A stretch of 64,000 nt of DNA. Origin: Toxoplasma gondii ME49 (taxonomy: Eukaryota > Apicomplexa > Conoidasida > Eucoccidiorida > Sarcocystidae). Shown here one piece after another: positions 34,558 to 44,460 of this stretch. Where the stretch lies: positions 124,001 to 188,000 of the forward strand of contig NC_031476.1 of the NCBI RefSeq assembly GCF_000006565.2, in the 5' to 3' direction. A model generated the notes under the pieces. That model did not search any database. It worked only from the letters and a program-made list of their open reading frames with translations, and was not told the DNA's origin. The number at the start of each line of letters is the position of its first letter. Position 1 is the stretch's first letter. Both the position numbers and the translations under genes were made by a program.

Positions 34558-37500
34558 ATACATTAAAACACATGTATACGTATATTTATATATATATATA
34601 TATATGCATATGTTTTTATTAGCATGTATGTAAGCTTTAAGTTTTTTTTCAGAGGGGAAACTGCTTTGCCATTTGTTTCTGTGGTCAGCGAGGCGCGCGT
34701 ATTCTCTGTGTTTCTTCGATTTTTCTCTTCTTTCTCTTCTTCTCCCTTCCGCAGGTGTAGACGTTAGCCTCTGATTGGCTTGTTTGTGCCTGTGCGCCGT
34801 CGCCTGCTGCATGTGCTCTCCGGTATTCGTTTCTCTGGCTGTCGTTGCCTCTTGCCTCTGCTTTTCAGTCTCTGCATGGAGTTCGCGCTGCACCGCCTCC
34901 TCCCCCTCCAGCACTGTCCATTCTACTCCCTTCTTCACTTTCTTCATCTGCTTCCTCCTCGAGTTGAACTTCCTTTTCTCCTTCCTCCCGCGCCTGTCCC
35001 TCCCACAACCCAGCCGGCCCGTCTTCTTCAGCCACGGCTCAAAGCCGCTCCTCCTTCTTCCTCGTCTGCTGGCGTCCAGCAGGGAGTTGTTTCAGAAGGA
35101 AGAGGTGGAGAAGAAAGGTCTCAGGAAGCCTCTTCTTTATCTAAAGAAGTCGTTCCTTCTCGGCTAGCCGTGGGGGCCTGGTCGGAGTCTCAGGCCGTGC
35201 AGGGAACGGCAAGTCTCGCGCAGCAGTTGTCTCCTTTTGCGGTGTATCGATGCTTCACTGCCACGTTGAGAATCCAGCCGTTCCCGCCTCCCCATGTCTC
35301 CTTCATTCACATTCAAGGCGTCAAACTCCCAGCTCTTCTGCAGGTCAGCCAAAAGCATCTGCATGCATGCGAATCCAGAGGTATCTCTCAGCGTGGAGAA
35401 CCAGCAGGCTTCACCTTCCGAGAGGTGACAGCGGGTCCTCCCCCGTTTAACCACACGAAAACACAAATGCAAACACACTTTTGCACTTCAATGTCTGTAG
35501 CATTCTACTCATGTATTTATATATATATATATGTATATATATATTCATAGGCATACTCATGTGCAAATATATATATATATATATATATATGCGTGTGTAT
35601 GTGTTCTTATCGAGAGATTAATAGAGATGGGTGGGGTTTGGATAGAGAGTTAGGTAGATAGACGTATATGATAGCGTTTAGATGGAGATAGAGAATCGGC
35701 GATATTCGGAGAGGTAGATCCAGATGTTGACAGAGGTGAAGCGAGAGATACAGGCATACATAGACGGTAAAACGCGTGCTTGTCCTTTTCAGGAACTTCA
35801 GCGCCACGAGCGCCGCGTCTCTACGGCTGTGTTAAAGCCACAGATGGAACGCGTCTCTCGAAATTTCCACTTGCCAATTTCGTACTCTCTGGCGGTGAGC
35901 GTCGCGCAGAACTAGTTCCTCTCAGATGGGAGTCCATGAGAAGCATGTGTGTTTCGAGACTTCTCCCGTCCACTGCTTCCGCGGCTGTGCTTTCCGTTTG
36001 CATGCGGAATCGAGTTTGGATGCGCAAAACCGGTCTCGTGCTACCAAACTGAAACGCGAACCGATGGCTCGTGAATTCAAGCTAAAGGGAGTTCGCACAG
36101 ACGCAGTTTGAGTGTCTGAGCGTCCACAGACGTGCATGCGACCCTTCGCGTCAGTGGTGGTTCGTTCCCAATTTAACCACATTTTCTTTGTTCCAAACCA
36201 GCTTTCAGTCTGCATGCGTTTCCGTCTCTCTCCTTCCTTCTGTGAACTTTGAGGTTCCGTCGCTCCGGCTGTGCGCCTGTCTGTCTGTGCCTCTGCGTCT
36301 TCACCTCGCTGTTCGATCGAAGTTCCCCCCCCCCCCCCCCCGTCATTAAGTCTGTGTTGGTCTCCGTTCTTCTTGGCGCTGCCTCAAACTGCTGCAGGCA
36401 TGTGCGTCGCTCTTCTTCGGCGCCGTCGACTTTGACGGACTCGCGCGGGCTCTCCAGAAACTCGCGTCCCAACATGAGTGAGTGTCGGAAGTCCTCTCTG
36501 CACTGTCGACTGCCCTGTCCGGCGTTCCTTCTTGGCTGCCGGCGTTCCTTCTTGGCTGTCTCTCTTCACAGACGCCAGAGGTCGCATGCGTTGAGCACGC
36601 GCCCAGGAATAGCTGAAGACACCTTCGCTGAGCTCTGGGGCCTGGAACGCCTCGCGCCCCACTTTCAGAGTCGGACCAGTCTCGAGTCGCTAGCGCATGG
36701 CCTGAGGGGAACAGAAAATCGAGAATTCGAAAGAGTGCATCTCGGTTTTCAAAGTCCAAGTCCGAGAGGGTTTCCGTGACTGTTCATCGCATTAACTGTC
36801 TTGGTTGGAGGTGGAGTTTCTCGGTTCCACGCTTAGGTTTGCTCGCGTTTCGAGCTTCGCGCGTCCCTCAACGCGCCTTGCAAGTCACGCCGAAACGCAG
36901 TGCATGCAAGCGTGCATGTTGCCGGACTGCATCGGTTCCTCTGGAGGCGACGCAGAGTTGAGCAGGAGGGATTGGTTTCCTCCTCATGCGTTGTCGCACA
37001 AAAGAACAGACGTTCTCGAGGGTCGCCGAAGAAGCCAGACGAGACCCGTCTCAATGCATGGACGAAGGGTGTGAAGCGTATAGTTAGGGAACCCACATTT
37101 GTAGACTTTCACCCGAAGAGCGTGCAACAAATGACCATCCACCCTAGTACACGAAACGTTTTCTGTCCGTGTTTCCGCTTTCTTTCCTCAGAGCAGGGGA
37201 ACTCCCAGAGGGCGCAAAGTCGGGGACGACTGGACAAAGCCAACTGCATGCGCCGCCCGCCTCGTCGCGGAGCGGTGTCTCTGGAGGGCCTCAGCCAGGT
37301 CGTCCGCCTGTCGCTGCCGCTTCACGCGAACTCCAGGCGAATGCGTCATCGTCCTCGGGTGCGGCGCCTTCATCCCACGCAGAAGCTGTCGCGAAAGTTC
37401 CTCAGAAAGCCACTCTCTCTGCTCCAGATGCCCGGGTGTCTGCGGAGGCTCGGCAGCTCGCAGGGCAGGCCGGCGCGTTTGCGCTTAACCGCCCTGGCGC

Positions 37501-39760
37501 GGCTGCTGCAGCGCCAGTGCCCTCGCCGTTACAGCAGAGGGAAACATGGGCGGATTCCGGCGCGGGAAGACACCCGGTGACAAGCGATCGAAGTCCTCCC
37601 ACGAGTACTCTCGTGGAAACTCAGATTCAACGCACTGCAAACACTGCAGCTGGCCGTGGCATTTACCAGGAGGGCCACCCCGCCTCGCGGCTGTCGCCTG
37701 GCCACAGCGAGGGCGGCGCCCCCGGTGTACGTACACCCCAACCGGTTGAGCCCCCAGCAAGCTCGGTGGCGCCGGCGGGTGCAGAGAGGCATTTTCCAGG
37801 CCACGCACATTTGCAGGCTCAAGGACTCAGATCAGCCGACGTGGACCCAGCACAGCAGCGAGGAACACAAGGCAGACACTTTGGCAATGCATTTGTTGTC
37901 GGAGGGAGGGAAGCCGGAATCCGCGGCCTTCCTGGAAAGGAGGCGTCTGTGCCTCAAATCAAGGGCGTCCCACAAGACTATTCTCCGGGGCTGGGCCACC
38001 CAGGCGTTCCGATCGCCTCGGCCGCCGGGATTCCGGGGGTGCAGTGCATGCAAACGGTGGGGCTGGGCAGCACTCTGCATGCAGTTCCCGGGTCGTCTCA
38101 CCTGGTCCCGACCCAACGGCAAGTGCCTTCGCGGCCGAGCTTAGAAGGTGGCCAGGCTGCGTTCGATGCTCGAGTAAACGGACAAATTCCAGGAGACAGC
38201 GGATCTGCCGCTCACAGTGGACGCAGAGGCGCAGCGTGCGCTGTATCTACAGATCAGGAGGCGGGACGCGCAGCTTCCCACCACACTCTGCCGGGGATGC
38301 GGGCACCTGCGCAGGTTCTCGTGGAGCCATCGAGGCATTCGGGGTATGTCGAGGATCCTCAAGGGGGCTATCGCCACGGGGAAGGAATCTCGCAGCCTCA
38401 CGCGGCAAGCGACGGGACGCAGGCGGCGATGGCGCATGCAGCCATGCGTGTCTCTGGTGCGCCACCGCAACAGATCCCGATGGCGACGGCGAAGGGAGTG
38501 AGTGGCGTACCCCTGGGCCACGGCCAAGAGTTGTCTCTCCAGGCTCGGCAGGTGCCGCCGACGTTGCAGGCGTCGCAGGCGCAAGAGGCCTATGGGGGCA
38601 TCGTGGGTCAGCCACACACAGAGGGATACGCTTCTTTCGGCGGGGAGAGGCAAATGGGTCGCCTAGCGGGGTACAGCGGCGGGAGCGAAGGTGGCAGGGA
38701 GCAGGTTTCCAGGGGGGCGAGGATGCAGCAGGAGGCGTTCCATGGAGCTCATGGCTTGGCGCACAGCAGCCGTTCACACCAGGCCGCTTCGCCGCATTTC
38801 CATCTCGTTCAACACCAAGGCAGTCAGCAGGTGGGAAGGAGTCTTTCCGGACAGTTGCCTCAGCACACGGCGGCGCAGGGTGCGAGACCTGGATTTGTGG
38901 TCGCGCAAACTCCAGCGGGCGTGACATCCACACAGATGCGACATGGAGATCCCCAAGAGGCTTTGATGCTGCAAGCGCGGCGGGGACGCATGCAACAAGC
39001 CCCCCATCAGCATGCAATCCACGCGCAGCAGCAAGTTTCGTACGATGTTGCACAGCGAGGCGCAGCCGGTACGGAAGGCGTGGGCGGACCAGCGGCCTCG
39101 ACGGGTGCTGCTGGGATGCATCCTGCACAGCGTGGAGGACCTGTGTGGAGATCCGGAGGCGGAGAGGTGCTCCACCAGGGGGCTCAGCAGATGCAGTCGC
39201 CGCCTCGCCAGACCTATGCCGGGCATGCCAGCAATCCGGAAGAGACCCAACAGAACACCCGGTCAGGAGGTTCCGATACCCCGAGCTACGGGGTGTGTCG
39301 AGGCCAAGGCTACCAGGTCGGCGGCCGTGAAGTAGGTGGAACAAGTCAGTACCTCCATCAAGCGGGTACGGCAGCCAGTCTGACGCCGACTCACCGCCAG
39401 CAACCGATCCCTGGTGTCCACACCCAGCCACACATGCACATGCAGCACGCCCCCCAGCTCGACCGTGGCATTTCTCGGCAAGTGGCCCACGCCGGAGTGT
39501 CTGAGGGCGGAGCACCAGGCTGCGGCATGCCTCACGCACAGCTGGAACAAACCCAGGTGTCTGTGCACCCGGCGGCGAGTCGCCATTCGCGCCCGGTGTG
39601 CAGTGGACAACGCGAGCTCTATCAACAAGGAAATGCAGACACCGGGGCAGGTGGCTACGGCTACTCAATGCAGCAGCAACAAAGCAGCCAGCCAGGGCAC
39701 CCGCATCACGATCCGCACCAGCAAATGCACCCTTCGGCTCGAGGCGGGCCAGGTTGGTAG
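21397..39760 (+). CDS. MED14: Giant MED14-like Mediator subunit, 10 exons, about 4,334 aa
   Basis: Exons: 21397-21930, 22390-22555, 23202-23367, 23689-23866, 24526-32105, 33086-34240, 34869-35343, 35793-35894, 36398-36477, 37192-39760 (13,005 nt, phases consistent). The first 400 residues follow the order of the MED14 N-terminal domain: a helix ending ALIQYCRHTREILLKLFLL (near 135-155), a segment EKLLQEIAAMDQQKQRISQDA, then PLIDAAVDLLATGMYRRLP (human has AIDVLTTGSYPRLP at this place), then VRRRVTDALLLRLHFSKIP, LQPLAVRLSILEENG (human PWRLLKLEILVED) and FLALGACLQLLESEAEL. MED14 is the scaffold joining Mediator head, middle and tail in RNA polymerase II transcription. Residues about 349-2874 come from one exon with large acidic and poly-Ser insertions. 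Residues 3479-4334 are Gln/His/Gly/Pro-rich. Human MED14 is about 1,450 aa. Intron 2 appears to be GC-AG. The exon 5/6 junction is the least certain. Confidence 0.78.
22662..22885. repeat. CTAT tetranucleotide repeat tract in MED14-like intron 2
   Basis: An imperfect (CTAT/CTGT)n tract with TCTACATCTATC variants inside intron 22556-23201. It reads as Ser/Tyr/Ile/Leu-rich open frames that should not be taken as coding. Confidence 0.85.
23281..23294. repeat. 14-nt palindrome GGTGTACGTACACC, copy 2
   Basis: An exact copy inside exon 3 of the MED14-like gene, read there in another frame as Val-Tyr-Val-His. This differs from the Gly-Val-Arg-Thr-Pro reading of copies 1 and 3. Confidence 0.9.
24331..24391. 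repeat. TA-type microsatellite in MED14-like intron 4
   Basis: (TA)n and TATG steps inside intron 23867-24525, about 135 bp upstream of the large exon. Confidence 0.88.
25795..25877 (+). repeat. Poly-serine coding repeat in MED14-like exon 5
   Basis: TCTTCG/TCTTCC/TCGTCT trinucleotide repetition encodes a run of nearly 30 Ser with a single Thr. A second, less pure Ser tract is encoded at about 29620-29695. Both are in frame and lie between conserved-looking helical segments, so they read as inserted low-complexity linkers. Confidence 0.88.
29190..29203. repeat. Variant palindrome copy (one mismatch)
   Basis: GGTGTACATACACC differs by one base from the 14-nt palindrome. It lies in exon 5 and is read as Val-Tyr-Ile-His. 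Confidence 0.75.
30309..30320. repeat. Partial palindrome copy
   Basis: GGTGTACGTACA, the first 12 of 14 bases, in exon 5 and read as Val-Tyr-Val-Gln. Confidence 0.75.
32548..32711. repeat. TA-type microsatellites in MED14-like intron 5
   Basis: Two (TA)n runs at 32551-32578 and 32693-32710 within intron 32106-33085. The rest of the intron is CT-rich with CTGTCT steps. Confidence 0.85.
34503..34606. repeat. TA-type microsatellites in MED14-like intron 6
   Basis: Two (TA)n blocks separated by an ACACATGTATACG spacer inside intron 34241-34868. Confidence 0.88.
35517..35590. repeat. TA-type microsatellites in MED14-like intron 7
   Basis: Two (TA)n runs within intron 35344-35792, followed by GATAGA-rich sequence to about 35720. 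Confidence 0.88.
36325..36341. repeat. C17 homopolymer in MED14-like intron 8
   Basis: Seventeen consecutive cytosines about 57 bp upstream of the exon at 36398, inside intron 35895-36397. Runs of this length are prone to sequencing error. Confidence 0.85.
37724..37737. repeat. 14-nt palindrome GGTGTACGTACACC, copy 3
   Basis: An exact copy in exon 10 of the MED14-like gene, read as Gly-Val-Arg-Thr-Pro in the same frame as copy 1 of the 709-aa gene. Confidence 0.9.
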
Positions 39761-41030
39761 GCATCCATTCGAAAGCCAGGTGGAAAGAGTTTGCTGGACA
39801 CAGGATGCTGGTGACGGTGAAAAAGGAGTAGCCAATGCAAAGTGTGGACTAGGTTGAGAGTAGAAGATGAACAACTGTAGTCGCCGTTTGAGTGTGTTGT
39901 GCTGACCTTGTCGAGAGATCCAAACAAGAGGAACGCTGTGCTAAACGTCCACAGCGCTCATGACTCCTAGTGCGCCTGCTGTTTCTGTATTGCGTTGTGT
40001 CTGTTCGTCGATGACTTCTGAAAGAACCGAACGTGGGGGGAGACGTCGGATGCTTGATCGCGCTGCCGGCACTAAAATGATGCTTAGAGGCAGACCGTTT
40101 TTTCGAATGGGTGAAGCAACCTGGATAATAGTGGACGCTGCAGGGAAAAGAATCGGACAGCACGAGCAGGACGTCAGAGGTTTTCGAAGGGCGTTACGGA
40201 ATTCGTTGCCAGCCCCGAATTCCTGATTTTCCCGATTGTGGCCAGAAAAACACAGTTGCGAACTTCGTGCAGCATCTAACAAGACGGCTTTGTTTCTCAC
40301 CAAGATGCGTTTCTACGGAGATGCTGTCAAGCAGTAAAACGTTTAAATCTGAGTCTCAAGGTTCGAACAATATACCGTACATGGAGCGCACAGCGAGATC
40401 ACAGCGGTAGTCTGACATACGCCGGTCAATTACTGTACAGCATGAACGAACGCAATACAGCTACACCTTGTGCACCAGGACATCTGTGTCCATCAAGCAA
40501 AGACACTTTCTCCTTCATTGTTAGCTTGTCGACGTCCACTAATGCAGATTGACTGAAAATGCAACGCCACTATAATACACCTAGGCACTTGTCTACTGAA
40601 CCCGCCTCACTAGTGAATTTGCTTCCTGCCTGGCGATCGCATTGTTGTACGGAGAGCCCTCGGCTGCAGTGGTGATGAGTCATGATTTTGAGTGCAGTGT
40701 TCCTCGCCAGATGGAACAACTGGGTACCAGCGGTGCAAGATACGATCAGAGAACGAAGTGGCCTCGCTGAAAAGCCAGGCGACACAAGCTCTGTGACTTT
40801 TTCCTTCAGACGCAAGCTACGGTTCGTCAGCAAATTACAATTTCCAGTTTACAAAGGACCAGTTTGTTGAGCGCCGCGTGCCAGGGAAAACCACCACGAG
40901 GTGAACTCCAAATTGGTAACTCAAAATCAATCACGCCATACAGTCAACTGCATTCTTGACATCTGGTACAAAAGCAATGAAAAAAATTGGAGACAGATCA
41001 AAGCTCTCAACCCACGAAGGCGTCAGTTAG
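39761..41030. other. Convergent intergenic region
   Basis: The 3' flanks of the MED14-like gene (plus) and the first HAD phosphatase (minus) meet here. The DNA is plain, with no microsatellites or strand-biased tracts, and I see no supported gene. Short open frames at 39941-40303 and 40570-40870 lack domain character. Confidence 0.5.
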
Positions 41031-41975
41031 TTACGACTTGGAGCTGGAGTGTGCTTGAGCCAACAGAAGCTCACTGACCACCTGGGCAAAAGCACTCTCA
41101 TCGTTCGAGACCGTTTGATAGATGGCAGCTCGTTTCGCGACGTCCGTGGCATTTGCAACAACGATCGGGACACCAGCTTTCTTCAGCATGTCTACGTCGT
41201 TCTCACTGTCCCCCATAGCAGCAACATTTGCTCGCGTGAGTTCCAAGTGGTCAAGAAGAACTTGCATGCCTGTTGCTTTGGAAATGCCTGCGGGGATGAC
41301 TTCAAGATTCCATGTCAGCGGACGCACACATTTCACACCCGAACTCAGTTGAGGCTCAAGCGTTGCTCGGAGTTTGTCAGTTGTTTCGTCCGTTCCGTTT
41401 ATGATGATCTTGTTGAACTTCATCTTTGGAAGCTGGCCTTTTTCAACAACGGTGGGCCTGGGTTCGCCGTACTCCAGATGGAGTCTGAAGTTGAATTCAT
41501 TCTCTTCTTCGCAATAGATGCCTTGCTCGTTGTAACCGCAAACGCGGTCCCGACAGCCGATCCGGTCCAACGCCTGGAATAGTTGTTCAGCGTCACTCAA
41601 TTCGATATGCTTCTCGTAAAGGAGCTCCCCCGAAAGGCCGTAGACGACGCTTCCGTTCATGAAAATTCCCGGGCCTTTTCCATGAGGAACCATTCGCTCG
41701 TATACCTCGGGACCTATACCATCGATCACGCTTTGCCGCGGCCGCCCTGTAGTCACAACAGGAATGATTCCGTGACTTCGCAAAGATGCGAAAGCAGCGA
41801 CATTTGCAGCCGATGCTTTGTGGGCGGAGTTGAGGAAAGTCCCATCCATGTCCGTAAGCAGTAGCCGAACTGGATAGTGCCGACGGAGCTGGTTCCAGGT
41901 GAAGGGCACCAGATATTTCTCTTCTCCGAAGCCCATCAGACACTCGTCGAAGCAACACGAGAATAAACCGTTCAT
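41031..41975 (-). CDS. Cof-type HAD (subfamily IIB) phosphatase, copy A
   Basis: A 314-aa, single-exon protein starting at the ATG whose first base is 41975 (MNGLFSCCFDE). All four HAD motifs are present: DMDGT at residues 42-46 (nucleophile Asp42, acid/base Asp44), Thr/Gly in TGRP at 76-79, Lys233 in GISKATG, and GDSEND at 255-260 for magnesium binding. A C2-type cap lies between, about residues 95-220. The family hydrolyses small phosphorylated metabolites such as sugar phosphates or flavin-type substrates; the substrate here is unknown. The N-terminal 35 residues include a Cys pair (SCCF) near the start, which could be acylated, though this is speculation. No signal peptide is seen. It lies 1.5 kb from a clear paralogue on the same strand (copy B). 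Confidence 0.92.
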   Translation of the reverse strand: MNGLFSCCFDECLMGFGEEKYLVPFTWNQLRRHYPVRLLLTDMDGTFLNSAHKASAANVAAFASLRSHGIIPVVTTGRPRQSVIDGIGPEVYERMVPHGKGPGIFMNGSVVYGLSGELLYEKHIELSDAEQLFQALDRIGCRDRVCGYNEQGIYCEEENEFNFRLHLEYGEPRPTVVEKGQLPKMKFNKIIINGTDETTDKLRATLEPQLSSGVKCVRPLTWNLEVIPAGISKATGMQVLLDHLELTRANVAAMGDSENDVDMLKKAGVPIVVANATDVAKRAAIYQTVSNDESAFAQVVSELLLAQAHSSSKS

Positions 41976-43458
41976 GTTGGTGGCCGGGGTGATGAACAAA
42001 ACTGGACTAGTCGAACGCCAACACAAGAGATGCCCTCAAACGTTGTTACCTCGCAAGAGAGGAGAACCGCGAAGGTTGGTACCACCCCGACAAGCGTAGA
42101 CAAACACTTCGTTACCGACGTTCAGCTTAAAGCTGGCAGGGACCACTTAAGTTGAAGCCAGTCACGTAGCTGTTTCCGCGAGGGAAAAGAGTGAATGAGT
42201 GCCCACAGCAGAGTCACAAGAGAACCCCGATTATTCTGTTCTTTTCTGGAGTCGACTGTATGTTTGACATGGGCGGTGTTTAAATGTCCACACTTGGAGC
42301 ATACGCCAAAATCCTGTAAAAGTATATAACTCAATGGCCAATGGTTTAAGCGTCTTCATCATTCGAACGGATGGCATCTCACCTTTCGGCTGCGTCGGCG
42401 GCAACGCGAACTAGCCTTCATCACTGACATGAGAGACAATCATTCAGAACAGTGGAGGCATGAACCTTACTAACAATTTTTCGAAAGCGTTTGTTTCCAG
42501 CCCCACGTCCACCATAAACTGACACACATATGGTGCTTGGCAGTCAAAGAACGCGTTGCCATTTAGGGGGCCTTTTGTGGCTTGAGGGCTATCACATCCT
42601 CTGCGGGCACCTGGTTTAGTGCTCCCTTCTTCTCGTGTGTGGTGTTGCACGTCAGCGAAGACGGACTGGGTGCCCGTAGGTGGAACCGTGGTGAACCAGG
42701 CAGTTACCTCAATCTTCGCTAACAGGCAACGATGCAAATAAAAGAGTTCGAGGCTGTCCGGTAGCGACTTGAGAGAAAGGAATATACTTCAAACACTGCT
42801 AGACAGCAATCAGTACAAGACCATCGATACATAAAAATATTTAACCAGCCGTATTTATTTGCTTGTACCACAGTGCATAGAGAATCATGAATTGCGTTAC
42901 GATCACTCAGCAGAGTCTCGAGTCATAGGCGTTGGTTCCTGTTCATTCTCTGGACAAAGCAAGTGTACGGTGCGCATGCCCAAACGCGACACATTCCGCC
43001 GCTGATTTTGTACTGCGAAAGCGCTATGCTAGTCTGGATACGTGTACAGTCGATACTTCATTCATATCTGCCGCAACGGTTAGCCTGTATACTCCCGTAC
43101 GTGCCAGATGTTCTGTTTTTTCACAGAATGAGGGTCTGAAGTTACGATTCACTGGTGCCCAGTGCAAAGTCGCATCAAGTTCTGGTTTTCAGACACAGTG
43201 ACACAGCTTCTCCCCGCTCCCAATGCTAACTTCACTCTCTGAAAAAGCGCCAAAATTTTAAAAAGCCTTCAACACAAATTCCGATCGACAGCTTTGCACC
43301 TGAAAAAGTAGTTGACCATGAAACTGTTCAAGAAACAGTGTTGCGACACTGACAGCATGCCCCAACACAAAAACGAGCACAAACTATTTAAGCACTCGTA
43401 AACAAAAACGATTAAAAAACATTTCCTCCTGGAAAACGAAATTAAAATAGATTATACG
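41976..43458. other. Intergenic region between the two HAD genes
   Basis: Presumably holds the promoter of copy A and the 3' UTR of copy B. The sequence is comparatively AT-rich, especially 43230-43450, and lacks microsatellites. No supported gene is seen. Confidence 0.5.
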
Positions 43459-44460
43459 TCAGTCCTGCGGACTGCAACAAAGCATAGTCACAACTTCTGC
43501 GAAGGCGTGATCGTCGTTGGAGACGGTCTCGTAGCTGGCGGCTTGCTTAGCAATTCCAGAAGCATTATTGACTGCAACAGAAATTCCTGATGCACGGAAC
43601 ATCTCGATGTCGTTTTCGCTGTCGCCCATCGTGAGGACGCTGTTGCTTGAGAGGCCGTAGTGATCCAGCAAAACTTTCATTCCAACTGCCTTGGAAATCC
43701 CGGTTGGGATAACTTCCAAGTTCCAAGTCAGAGGCCGGACGCACTTTGCGCCTGCTGGCAGCTTGTGTTCAAGACTTGGTCGCAGGTCGTCAATCTCGGG
43801 ATCCGTTCCGTTGATAATAAGTTTGCTGAACTTCATCTGGTCTAACGTGCCTTCAGGAACAAGCTCAGGCTCGGGCTCTCCGTATTCGATGTGCAGACGC
43901 CAGTTGACCTCGTTCTTCTGTTCACAGTAGATTCCTTGAGAATTGTAGCCGCACACCCTGCTTCTCCATCCGAGCTGTTCGACGGTGCTTAAGACTGTGT
44001 GGAGCGACTCTGCGTCGATGTGGCGCTCAAAAATGATTTTCCCGTCTGGACCGTAAACGACACTGCCGTTCATAAAGATGCCCGGTCCAGCAGCGTTGTT
44101 CATCATGCGTTGAAAAGTTGGTAGCCCAATGCCACTGATGACACTCTGGCGAGGCCGACCTGTTGCAATCACACCAACGATACCGCATCTTCTGAGATTA
44201 GCAAACGCCTCAACATTGGGCTTGGATGCGGCGTGAAGCGAGTTCAGAAAGGTGCCGTCCATATCCGTCAAGATCATCTTCACCGGATGATGCTTCGTGA
44301 GACACGCTTGGTCCAGACGTCGCAGAGAGCGATTTCTGAGGAGAGCCGTACCCGTTTTCCCATCGAGTTTCGTCTCTGCAAGCTTAGTCGTCGATAAGCC
44401 TTCTGACGCGTCTGTCTTGTTGTAGTCACGAGCCATCATCTCAGTGAGCGCTGACATCAT
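43459..44460 (-). CDS. Cof-type HAD (subfamily IIB) phosphatase, copy B
   Basis: A 333-aa, single-exon protein with start ATG at 44458-44460. Motifs: DMDGT at residues 66-70, TGRP at 100-103, Lys257 in GISKAVG and GDSEND at 279-284, with a C2 cap between. It is colinear with copy A after the N-terminus. Long identical blocks include GPGIFMNGSVVYG, KCVRPLTWNLEVIP and GMGDSEND-region residues, so the pair arose by tandem duplication. Its N-terminus is unrelated to that of copy A: 60 residues, Lys/Thr/Ser-rich, with two Met-Met pairs near the start and no Cys. That difference suggests different localisation or regulation. An active phosphatase is expected because every catalytic residue is kept; the substrate is unknown. 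Confidence 0.92.
   Translation of the reverse strand: MMSALTEMMARDYNKTDASEGLSTTKLAETKLDGKTGTALLRNRSLRRLDQACLTKHHPVKMILTDMDGTFLNSLHAASKPNVEAFANLRRCGIVGVIATGRPRQSVISGIGLPTFQRMMNNAAGPGIFMNGSVVYGPDGKIIFERHIDAESLHTVLSTVEQLGWRSRVCGYNSQGIYCEQKNEVNWRLHIEYGEPEPELVPEGTLDQMKFSKLIINGTDPEIDDLRPSLEHKLPAGAKCVRPLTWNLEVIPTGISKAVGMKVLLDHYGLSSNSVLTMGDSENDIEMFRASGISVAVNNASGIAKQAASYETVSNDDHAFAEVVTMLCCSPQD

Noticed and set aside
38044..39764. Long frames of 428 codons (plus) and 505 codons (minus) over the MED14-like last exon
   Set aside because: Shadows of the 863-codon frame that joins the upstream exons in phase. GC-rich, biased codons keep alternative frames open.
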